Shown here one piece after another: positions 7,114-13,117 of a DNA stretch of 13,117 bases. Positions within the stretch are counted from its first letter, which is position 1. Each line of letters starts with the position of its first letter. Under the pieces are notes generated by a model that was given only the letters and a program-made list of their open reading frames with translations, ran no database searches and was not told the DNA's origin. Source of the stretch: Anaerolineae bacterium (GTDB taxonomy: Bacteria > Chloroflexota > Anaerolineae > Aggregatilineales > Phototrophicaceae); assembly GCA_028284565.1 (NCBI GenBank), contig JANQRM010000604.1, positions 1 through 13,117 of the forward strand. Reading direction: 5' to 3'. A program made the position numbers and the translations under genes.

Positions 7114-8679
7114 AGAATCCACTTCATCCTGACGAATCGCACCTGTCATCATCAAGCCCAATTGCTCAATATCGACATCTTTATTGAGCATCTCACCCAC
7201 TATTTCACCCTCATACATCACCAAAATCCGGTCAGATAAGGCACGAATCTCATCTAGGTCTTCAGAAATCAGTAAGATCGCTGTCCCGTTTGCACGTTCT
7301 TCAAGCAGGCGTTGATGGATATATTCGGATGCTCCAATATCCACCCCACGAGTCGGTTGTGCCGCAATTAACACCTTTGGATTCCGTGACAATTCGCGGG
7401 CTAAGACGAGCTTCTGGATATTTCCGCCACTTAGATTCTTAATCAGCGTATCTGGGCTTGGGGTCTTGATTTCATATTCTTTAATTGCCTGCACACATGC
7501 CTCTTTGATTCGACGGAAGTTCATGAAGATTCCAGCACGCACAAAAGGTCTACGCCCGTGATCTTGCAAAACAAGGTTTTCAGACACGCTGAACTCTTTA
7601 ATCACACCGTCCAACATACGCTCTTCTGGGATATACGATACACCCAAGTCATTCATCCCAGAGGGGGATTTATCCGTTACGTCGACTCCTGTCACCGAAA
7701 TTCGTCCACTGGTAATTTCTCGTAGACCGACAATGACTTGTGCCAACTCATGCTGACCATTCCCAGACACACCCGCCAAGCCGACTATTTCACCACTATG
7801 CACTTCCAACGAGACATTATCCAGCCCAACTGTCCCACGATTACTTAACGCACTTACCTTATTGAGCTGTAGGCGTACTGGACCTCGATCTATCTCCCCA
7901 ACGTCATATTCCAATAATACCGGGCGACCCACCATCATCTCAGCGAGTTTGGGTTTAGTCGCTTCACTCGTGGGGATACTATTGACACGCTCACCATCCC
8001 GCAACACCGTCACACGATTGCTGATATCCAATACTTCGTGCAACTTATGGGAGATAAAAACGAGTGCATGTCCATCGTCCGCCAATTGACGCAAAATCAC
8101 GAACAAGCCATCGACCTCTTGCGGAGTCAACACCGCTGTTGGTTCATCAAGAATGAGCAACGCCGCGCCTTTATACAACGCCCGCAACACCTCGACCCGT
8201 TGCTGTTCACCCACGGCTAATTGCCAGATAGGGACATTCGGCTCAACCTGTAGGTTATAAAGTTCAGATAATTCCATCACACGCTTTGTGATAACATCCA
8301 AATCGAGTATCACGCCACGCGAGGACTTCAAACCAAGCGCGATGTTCTCAACCACCGTCAGCGACGGCACCAGCATAAAGTGCTGATGAATCATGCCGAT
8401 TCCCTGCGCAACGGCATCTTTTGGTGAACGGATTGAGACTGGCTCGTCGTCTATCAGAATCTGCCCCTCATCCGGCTGATACAAACCATAGAGCATCTTC
8501 ATCAAGGTCGATTTGCCCGCCCCATTTTCACCCAGTAGCGCATGAATTTCGCCTGATTTCATTGAGAAGTCAATCTGATTCGCCGCCAACACACCCGGAA
8601 AGCGTTTGACAATTCCACGCATATCCAGTGAGTCAATACGACGATGTCCGGTAGGGAGTACGTGTTTTTGTTTTTCCAT
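7090..8679 (-). CDS. BMP-family ABC importer, duplicated ATP-binding protein (NupO/YufO type)
   Basis: The 529-residue protein has two ABC domains in tandem. Domain 1 has Walker A GENGAGKST (50-58), signature LAVGEQQ (154-160) and Walker B LLILDEP with catalytic E179. Domain 2 has a degenerate Walker A (GVSGNGQHE, 303-311, lacking the Lys), signature LSGGN (416-420) and AAQPTRG (439-445) in place of LDEP. One active and one degenerate site is normal for the RbsA/MglA/NupO class. The protein would power import through the two permeases encoded upstream, at the inner face of the membrane. It is the last gene of the four-gene set, 68 bp after the binding-protein gene. The ATG (8677-8679) follows a GAGAG site. 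In characterised relatives the cargo is purine or other nucleosides; here this is inferred from family only. Confidence 0.93.
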   Translation of the reverse strand: MEKQKHVLPTGHRRIDSLDMRGIVKRFPGVLAANQIDFSMKSGEIHALLGENGAGKSTLMKMLYGLYQPDEGQILIDDEPVSIRSPKDAVAQGIGMIHQHFMLVPSLTVVENIALGLKSSRGVILDLDVITKRVMELSELYNLQVEPNVPIWQLAVGEQQRVEVLRALYKGAALLILDEPTAVLTPQEVDGLFVILRQLADDGHALVFISHKLHEVLDISNRVTVLRDGERVNSIPTSEATKPKLAEMMVGRPVLLEYDVGEIDRGPVRLQLNKVSALSNRGTVGLDNVSLEVHSGEIVGLAGVSGNGQHELAQVIVGLREITSGRISVTGVDVTDKSPSGMNDLGVSYIPEERMLDGVIKEFSVSENLVLQDHGRRPFVRAGIFMNFRRIKEACVQAIKEYEIKTPSPDTLIKNLSGGNIQKLVLARELSRNPKVLIAAQPTRGVDIGASEYIHQRLLEERANGTAILLISEDLDEIRALSDRILVMYEGEIVGEMLNKDVDIEQLGLMMTGAIRQDEVDSLNPQYIG

Positions 8680-8747
8680 AAGCTCTCAAAATAATAAGAA
8701 TGGGACACGCCATCGACATGCCCCAAATTGAATCTTATTTCGATATT

Positions 8748-9776
8748 CTACTCATCCGATTCGTCGGAATCATCATCCATGTCTTCATCGTCCATATCAT
8801 CCATGGGCAATGGCACGATATCGCCAGAAATGATGCCTTCAACTGTCTCATCAAAGAGCGCAGTCATATCATCGTCCATCTCGAACATTTCGCTAAATTC
8901 CATGACGAGACCTTCATTTTCAAGGTCGATGATGTAGGATTCACCACCGAGAACACCGTTATTGATATTCTCAATCATGTCCGCCAGCACGACTTCCCAT
9001 TTATAGATTTGGAATACCACGCCACTGCCTTCAGCCAATTCAGCTTGGCTAGATTGTGTACCGAGCCACAGCACATCATTTTCTTTTGCCACAGCAATTG
9101 GACCCACCACCATTTGCGCGGTTCCGGTCATCACATCCGCACCATTCGCAAGATGCGTTTCTGCCGCTTCAGTTGCAAGAGGAACATCACTAAAGGATTG
9201 GATGTAAACCACGTTGACGGTAATTTCGGGGTCAACAGCTTCCACACCAGCGACAAAACCATCAACATAGAGCTTCGCATCACCCACTTCAATCGGACCC
9301 ACGACACCTATCACACCACTTTCGGTCAAGTTCGCCGCAAGGACACCGTTTACATAACCGCCTTCATCGGATGCAGCCGTATAGGCGAAGACATTATCCA
9401 AGCCAAAGGTGTTTTCGTCTGTTCCCCATGCAAAAGAGACTTCGGGGAATTCAGCCGCCAATTCTTCTACAACCGAACCGAATTGTGAGCCATGAGCAAT
9501 CACAAGGTCATATTCACCCGATGCCGCCCATTCGCGCAAAGCCACCGCCGCATCATCAACGATAAATGTTCCATCTTGGAAATCGAATTGGAAGGCATCT
9601 TCGCCCATTTCCTCTTGGATTGCCAAGAGCGCATCATAGATACTCTGGCTAAACGCAAGGTCATTTGTGGCACTGGGGGCAACTGCCGCCACACGGAAGA
9701 CATCATCTTGCGCTGTAACAACACCAAAGGACAGCATCATCGCAACAAGCAAAACAAGTGAAACCATTTTTTTCAT
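8748..9776 (-). CDS. BMP-family substrate-binding protein with an acidic C-terminal tail
   Basis: The product is a periplasmic-type binding protein of the basic membrane protein (BMP/PnrA) family: FRVAAVAPSATNDLAFSQSI, IAHGSQFGSVVEELAAEFPE, WGTDEN, DEGGYVNGVLAANL and GPIEVGDAKLYVDGFVAGVE are typical. I chose the ATG at 9774-9776 because AAGGAG precedes it and it is followed at once by a signal peptide (MKKMVSLVLLVAMMLSFGVV-TA/Q, cleavage after residue 22). An upstream in-frame ATG at 9848 would put 24 residues before the signal. There is no lipobox cysteine, although many BMP proteins are lipoproteins, so membrane retention is unexplained. The last 17 residues (326-342) are nearly all Asp, Glu, Ser and Met. 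The gene sits between permease and ATPase genes. The ligand is probably a nucleoside by family, not proven. Confidence 0.9.
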   Translation of the reverse strand: MKKMVSLVLLVAMMLSFGVVTAQDDVFRVAAVAPSATNDLAFSQSIYDALLAIQEEMGEDAFQFDFQDGTFIVDDAAVALREWAASGEYDLVIAHGSQFGSVVEELAAEFPEVSFAWGTDENTFGLDNVFAYTAASDEGGYVNGVLAANLTESGVIGVVGPIEVGDAKLYVDGFVAGVEAVDPEITVNVVYIQSFSDVPLATEAAETHLANGADVMTGTAQMVVGPIAVAKENDVLWLGTQSSQAELAEGSGVVFQIYKWEVVLADMIENINNGVLGGESYIIDLENEGLVMEFSEMFEMDDDMTALFDETVEGIISGDIVPLPMDDMDDEDMDDDSDESDE

Positions 9777-9847
9777 GACAAGACTCCTTGTAAAGTAATC
9801 AATATGTATAAGGCAAACCAGATTCAGCTTACCTTGAAATACCAACA

Positions 9848-10861
9848 TTATTCACCCCGTTCAAAGGGTTTCGTCAGAGCAGTCGGTTGCTCCGTGCGCT
9901 TTGATGCAAAGACCAGCGCGACAATCGTGATGATATAGGGAGCCATCACCGTCAAGTCTGTCGGAAACTCTAAGCGGAACAAGCCCAAATTCAGGATAAT
10001 TTGATCCCCTGCCACCACACTAATTTGCAATTGGAGCGCATTGACAAAACTAAATATCATCGCACCCAATAGCACCCCATAAGGTCGCCAGCCTCCAAAG
10101 TAGACTAACGCCACCGCGATAAAGCCCAAGCCAGCCGTCAGATTTTGCAGGAAGACCTTTCCCACCGCAATCGTCAGCGAAGCCCCTGCTAAACCCGCAA
10201 ATACGCCACCGATGATGACCGTCGTATAGCGCACCTGCGATACGCTTACACCCATGGCATCCGCCGCTTCGGGATTTTGCCCGACCGCCCGAATCATCAA
10301 GCCGAAGGGCGTGCGATTCATCACAAAGGCAGAAATGGGTACGAGTAAGAACGCTACATAGACAAGTAAAGTATGACTGAAGAAGATTTCCCCAATCACG
10401 GGAATATCAGACAACGCCGGAATCGAAACATCTTGAAAACCGGATACCGACTGAGGCGTACCCACCAATTCTTGGAAGAGCATCTCACTCAAACCCAAGC
10501 CAAAGAGATAGAGTCCAATCCCACTAATGCCCTGTTTCGCCTTCAGCGTGACACTGACAAACGCCATTGCAAGCCCCATCAGTCCACCGATAATCATGGC
10601 GACAATCACACCCAATAAGTTGGGATGGATACCCTGTAGGATCGGTGGCAAGAGTTCAGGATTATTCTCACCCAAAAAGACCGCATAGAACGCCCCGAAT
10701 GCCCCCATGAGCATGATGCCATCCACACCCAAATTGAGGACCCCACTCCGTTGCGCGAAGGTCTCACCAATCGCCGCAAAGATATAGGGAGTCGCCAGCC
10801 GAATCGCTGAAGCAAAAACACTCGCCGTTAGAATATTCGCCAGAGCCAGAGCTTCATCCAT
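9848..10861 (-). CDS. BMP-family ABC importer, second permease (NupQ/YufQ type)
   Basis: This 337-residue hydrophobic protein belongs to the BPD_transp_2 permease family. Near its start, GETFAQRSGVLNLGVDGIML (32-51) is the hallmark of the second permease of nucleoside BMP importers. Later come AVGQNPEAADAMGVSVSQVR and LQNLTAGLGFIAVALVYFGG, also conserved; about eight to ten membrane spans are visible. The ATG at 10859-10861 was chosen because GGAGGT precedes it at a 6-base spacing. The longer in-frame start at 10927 would lie deep inside the upstream gene and add a basic, non-conserved leader. It overlaps the end of the first permease gene by 8 bp, so the two are translationally coupled. It forms the membrane channel with its partner. 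Confidence 0.93.
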   Translation of the reverse strand: MDEALALANILTASVFASAIRLATPYIFAAIGETFAQRSGVLNLGVDGIMLMGAFGAFYAVFLGENNPELLPPILQGIHPNLLGVIVAMIIGGLMGLAMAFVSVTLKAKQGISGIGLYLFGLGLSEMLFQELVGTPQSVSGFQDVSIPALSDIPVIGEIFFSHTLLVYVAFLLVPISAFVMNRTPFGLMIRAVGQNPEAADAMGVSVSQVRYTTVIIGGVFAGLAGASLTIAVGKVFLQNLTAGLGFIAVALVYFGGWRPYGVLLGAMIFSFVNALQLQISVVAGDQIILNLGLFRLEFPTDLTVMAPYIITIVALVFASKRTEQPTALTKPFERGE

Positions 10862-12077
10862 GCGACACCTCCGCCTTGGCTGTTGATGAGTCAGGGGGTG
10901 ATGAATCCGATTCGAGCATACTCTCACTCACGCGCCGTTTCATACGCTGTCGGATAAAGTATTCGCTACTCACAACAAACACCACAATCAAGCCGTTAAT
11001 CGCAATAATAATTGATGCAGAGACACCCAGTTCCCGTTGCATCTTCTGTGCGCCCACCAGCAACCCACCAAAGAACGCTGATGCAGGGATGGCACCAATC
11101 GGGTTCAAGCCACCAAACAACGCCGCGACAATGCCATTAAAGCCAGCACTCGCCGTAAAGCCAGCCGGAGAACCATCCGTTTGTAGACGATATTGCAAGC
11201 CCAAGACCTGTACCACACCCGCTAGCCCTGCCAAGCCTCCCGCCAAGAACATCGCATAGATACTCTGCCGTTTGACATTGATTCCGGCATACCGCGAGGC
11301 GCGTTCATTCTCACCCACTGCCCGAATGCGATAACCCAATGAGGTCCGCCACAAGAAGATATAGGCAACAAATGCCAAGACAATCGCGATAATCAATCCA
11401 CTGTGCAATCGAGTACGGTCAAAGAACGTGCCATCTTCCAAGCCAAGCAAATTAACAAAGGGTTCTGGCAAAGAAACCGACAAGCGCGAAAGTTGCAAGT
11501 TTTCCGTAATTCGCGCGGTTTTGGGGATGTTATTCAAACCCGCCGCTTCGGGGTCTAGCATGGGACCATTAAGTAGGAAGTTCATCCCCTGCACCGCGAT
11601 TTGATTCAACATAATCGTACTGAGGATTTCATTCACATCAAAATAGGCTTTGAGGAAGCCCGCTAAGCCACCATATAATGCACCTGCAATAAACCCGACA
11701 AATAGGGAGGTACTAATCGCTACGAATGCTGGAGAATCACCCATCTGCAAGGCAACCCATGTCCCGCCTAGCGCACCCGCTATCATCTGCCCTTCCCCAC
11801 CGATATTGATCATCCCCCCACGAAAGGCGATGGTAATCCCGATGGCGACAAACAGTATCGGCGTGGCTTTAACGAGGGTTTCTGCAGTAGCATTTTCTGT
11901 CCCCACAGCCCCTTGCACCATCGCACCATAGGCTTCAAAGGGATTCGCGTTCAGCGCAAAGAGCAAGACCGCTGACACCAACAAAGCCAGCAGAAGTGCA
12001 ATCAACGCCGGGAAAAAATCAAAGACGCGCGTGAAACGAGAGTTGTTGAAAATCGAGCGACGGGGTTGTGTTGTCAT
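10854..12077 (-). CDS. BMP-family ABC importer, first permease (NupP/YufP type)
   Basis: The 407-residue product has a strong first membrane span (about 22-42) and the family blocks FRGGMINIGGEGQM (85-98) and DVNEILSTIMLNQIA (147-161), plus AVGENERASRYAGINVKRQS and GFNGIVAALFGGLNPIGAIP. These mark the larger permease of BMP importers. The long loop rich in Asn/Leu (about 165-210) and the Ser/Asp-rich C-terminus (SSPPDSSTAK) are variable parts. The ATG at 12075-12077 directly precedes the cytoplasmic MTTQPRRS; a start at 12299 would add 74 residues unlike the family. Its ribosome-binding site is weak (AAAGTGA). It is the first gene of the importer operon, followed by an 8-bp overlap into the second permease. 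A possible promoter is at 12205-12233. Confidence 0.92.
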   Translation of the reverse strand: MTTQPRRSIFNNSRFTRVFDFFPALIALLLALLVSAVLLFALNANPFEAYGAMVQGAVGTENATAETLVKATPILFVAIGITIAFRGGMINIGGEGQMIAGALGGTWVALQMGDSPAFVAISTSLFVGFIAGALYGGLAGFLKAYFDVNEILSTIMLNQIAVQGMNFLLNGPMLDPEAAGLNNIPKTARITENLQLSRLSVSLPEPFVNLLGLEDGTFFDRTRLHSGLIIAIVLAFVAYIFLWRTSLGYRIRAVGENERASRYAGINVKRQSIYAMFLAGGLAGLAGVVQVLGLQYRLQTDGSPAGFTASAGFNGIVAALFGGLNPIGAIPASAFFGGLLVGAQKMQRELGVSASIIIAINGLIVVFVVSSEYFIRQRMKRRVSESMLESDSSPPDSSTAKAEVSHG

Positions 12078-12149
12078 CGAAAAATCACTTTCACAAAAAT
12101 AGCATTTCAATAAATCACAACAGGTCATCAGTGTGACCAAGATTCTCGC

Positions 12150-12304
12150 CAAATGATTAGGGACTTTGACGAAAATCTCGCAAATGACAAATTGAGATAA
12201 CCAAATGATAGATAATTCCGCATCTTCCCGCAAGCTATCCATTTTCGATTGGGATAGGTTGAACAAATGGATTTCAACATTCGCACTTGTATAGTGCACA
12301 TTTG
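12150..12304. repeat. Five CAAATG words between the importer operon and the DinB gene
   Basis: CAAATG occurs on the plus strand at 12150, 12181, 12202 and 12264, and inverted at 12299-12304. Two copies extend to CCAAATGAT. The start-to-start distances on the plus strand are 31, 21 and 62 bp, close to 3, 2 and 6 helical turns, so the words would lie on one face of the DNA. They could be binding sites of a regulator. The word is simple, so chance clustering in AT-rich DNA is possible. Confidence 0.3.
12205..12233 (-). promoter_or_regulatory. Possible promoter of the BMP importer operon
   Basis: On the minus strand, TTGCGG (12233-12228) and TATCAT (12210-12205) are separated by 17 bp. The start would be near 12198, giving a leader of about 120 bases before the first permease. 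I see no known riboswitch in the leader; a short dyad, GGTCA and TGACC, occurs at 12123-12138 on both strands. Confidence 0.35.
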
Positions 12305-12310
12305 TTCAAC
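12258..12310. repeat. Nested dyad upstream of the DinB gene (operator candidate)
   Basis: GTTGAACAAATG (12258-12269) and its exact inverse CATTTGTTCAAC (12299-12310) form a perfect 12-bp inverted repeat with a 29-base centre. Inside it, GCACT (12283-12287) and AGTGC (12293-12297) form a second dyad around TGTAT. The right arm ends 6 bp before a TATAAA box (12317-12322). A protein bound here would block the plus-strand promoter and could also touch the divergent importer promoter. It has no U tract, so it is not a terminator. Confidence 0.6.
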
Positions 12311-12316
12311 ACCCGG

Positions 12317-12322
12317 TATAAA
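12317..12322 (+). promoter_or_regulatory. -10 box for the DinB gene
   Basis: TATAAA followed by T lies 35 bp before the ATG at 12358. The -35 region at a 17-bp spacing (GTGCAC, inside the nested dyad) is poor. Promoter strength cannot be judged from sequence. Confidence 0.4.
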
Positions 12323-12357
12323 TAACCTATCGGTTACAATCATCGGAAGGAAATGTT

Positions 12358-12872
12358 ATGTCAGCAGGAAATTGCTCAACAATCAGTTCAAATCTGTCCA
12401 TGATTGGCTTGAAGGCATGGTTGGAGAAGCCAATAACGATCAACTACACTGGTCGCCAGAAGGTCTACCCAGTCCGATTGGTTCACAATATCTACATACC
12501 GTCACCGTTGAAGATTACGTTGTCCATGCCCTTCAACGAAGCGAACCTTTGATGGCAAGCACCTTTGCTGGCAAAACAGGCGCGAGTGAACTCCCCCAAC
12601 CGGGTGATTGGCGCGAATGGGGAGAAGCTGTTCAAGTCGATCTTGCCCAAGCCCGTGAGTACGCTCAAGCGGTGTATGCCGCCACAAATGCCTATATTGA
12701 CTCGCTCTCCGATGAAGCCCTTTTTGTAGAACATAACCTCACGTCGGCGGGGCTGGGCGAAAAAGATACGATTGCCAATGCCATGAGTATCATTTTATTA
12801 AACACCTACAGCCACACAGGAGAAATCTCCGCCCTCAAAGGATTACAAGGCAACAAAGATTATCCATTCTAA
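12358..12872 (+). CDS. DinB_2-family protein, one-base break near the start
   Basis: The main frame encodes KLLNNQFKSVHDWLEGMVGE, then SPIGSQYLHTVTVEDYVVHA, and ends NTYSHTGEISALKGLQGNKDYPF. This is a four-helix DinB_2 domain protein of about 170 residues; the family includes metal-binding thiol transferases and many proteins of unknown function. Candidate metal-ligand histidines sit in QYLH and in the late HTGEI motif. The best start, ATG 12358 with GGAAGGA ahead of it, reads MSAG in a different frame. Adding one base after about 12366 gives MSARKLLNNQF and joins the two. Without that change, the main frame has no convincing start: the open frame back to 12267 adds unrelated residues, and TTG at 12372 has a poor site. 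A deletion or sequencing error at codon 4 is likely. The stop is at 12870-12872. Confidence 0.75.
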
Positions 12873-12887
12873 AATTCATAATTGCTT

Positions 12888-12913
12888 GGACGTAACTCAT
12901 CTGGGTTGCGTCC
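12888..12913 (+). terminator. Hairpin after the DinB gene, terminator-like
   Basis: GGACGTAAC (12888-12896) pairs with GTTGCGTCC (12905-12913) over nine positions, one of them a G-U pair, with an 8-base loop. It begins 15 bp after the DinB stop. The bases that follow (CTGCTATTTG) are only weakly T-rich, so intrinsic termination may be partial. Confidence 0.5.
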
Positions 12914-12951
12914 CTGCTATTTGCACCTCAAATATCGCTTCGATATACTTT

Positions 12952-12980
12952 TTGTGACTATAGATTTTTTCTAATTATAG
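12952..12980 (+). promoter_or_regulatory. Possible promoter of the LivG-like gene
   Basis: TTGTGA (12952-12957) and TTATAG (12975-12980) are separated by 17 bp. The -10 box ends 9 bp before the ATG at 12990, so the leader would be only a few bases and the message nearly leaderless. A weak AGG (12979-12981) is the only ribosome-binding candidate. Confidence 0.3.
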
Positions 12981-12989
12981 GTCTATTCA

Positions 12990-13117
12990 ATGAAAGTTTC
13001 GCGGTTTGCGCGTCCCTACGAAGACAATCCTCCACCTAACTACCCTCTTCATGTGGAAAAAGTCAGCCTGAGTTTTGGCGGTGTCAAAGCCCTCCTCGAT
13101 GTATCGCTCGAAATCCA
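12990..13117 (+). CDS. ABC transporter ATP-binding protein, LivG-like, N-terminal part (cut by window edge)
   Basis: The 42 visible residues end YPLHVEKVSLSFGGVKALLD-VSLEI. The pattern L.V..VSLSFGGVKAL.DVSL.I is the first beta strands and A-loop of an ABC ATPase, closest to LivG of branched-chain amino acid importers. The Walker A motif would come within the next 15 residues, beyond the window. About 20 residues rich in Pro, Asn and Arg precede the domain, longer than usual for LivG. It may be the first gene of a plus-strand operon. The family call is good; the substrate is not known. Confidence 0.8.
   Translation, partial: MKVSRFARPYEDNPPPNYPLHVEKVSLSFGGVKALLDVSLEI

Noticed and set aside
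8700..9488. Long plus-strand open frame (262 codons) opposite the BMP binding-protein gene
   Set aside because: It is the antisense shadow of a clear BMP gene; its product is a low-complexity mix rich in His and Ile, with no family resemblance and no ribosome-binding site.
10862..10927. Upstream start for the second permease
   Set aside because: It lies inside the first permease gene and adds a basic leader; the ATG at 10861 has a strong GGAGGT site.
12078..12198. Purine riboswitch in the importer leader
   Set aside because: Nucleoside importers can carry one, but I could not find the conserved three-way junction core or paired loops in this leader.
12078..12299. Upstream in-frame extension of the first permease (start at 12299)
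   Set aside because: The 74 added residues do not look like the family and include several Cys; the ATG at 12075-12077 starts just before the normal cytoplasmic N-terminus.

Overview
The window looks like chromosomal DNA from a free-living bacterium of moderate GC, most likely a member of the Chloroflexota (Anaerolineae-like). I infer this from the gene mix: a complete BMP-type ABC importer, a DinB_2 protein, an actinobacterial/chloroflexal type of uncharacterised secreted protein, and the start of a LivG-like ATPase. I see no rRNA, tRNA, CRISPR array, insertion sequence or phage gene. No intergenic gap exceeds about 300 bp.

Layout. Positions 1-1530 (minus strand) hold murA followed, after 1 bp, by the start of a flavin-dependent sarcosine/N-methyl-amino-acid oxidase that runs off the left edge. 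A divergent plus-strand gene for a small conserved protein (1756-2162) is broken by a one-base deletion. On the minus strand, 2202-4806 is a metal-handling pair: a CopB-type (CPH) P-type ATPase and, 16 bp downstream, a lipoprotein cytochrome c. Upstream of it, also on the minus strand, a small winged-helix protein (5592-5822) and an AhpD/CMD-family peroxidase-like gene (4993-5580) form a two-gene operon. A secreted protein of unknown function follows (5887-6840). A 3' remnant of a TetR-family regulator lies on the plus strand (6943-7113). Positions 7090-12077 (minus) encode a complete four-gene BMP importer: two permeases, a binding protein and a double ATPase. On the plus strand, a DinB_2 gene with a one-base break near its start (12358-12872) is followed by the beginning of a LivG-like ATPase.

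The main discovery candidate is the peroxidase-like gene at 4993-5580. Its reading frame is interrupted only by one TGA, and that TGA sits exactly at the second cysteine position of the CxxC active site (C-V-Y-TGA). The frame continues with the conserved rest of the family, and the full product (195 residues) has normal family length. An imperfect hairpin starts one base after the TGA. The simplest reading is a selenoprotein with a Cys-x-x-Sec active site. A nonsense mutation is the alternative. The selenocysteine machinery is not in this window, so this remains an inference.

Secondary points of interest are a MurA with Asp in place of the fosfomycin-target Cys, a nested dyad and repeated CAAATG words between the BMP operon and the DinB gene, a strongly acidic C-terminal tail on the BMP binding protein, and two independent one-base deletions in otherwise conserved genes.
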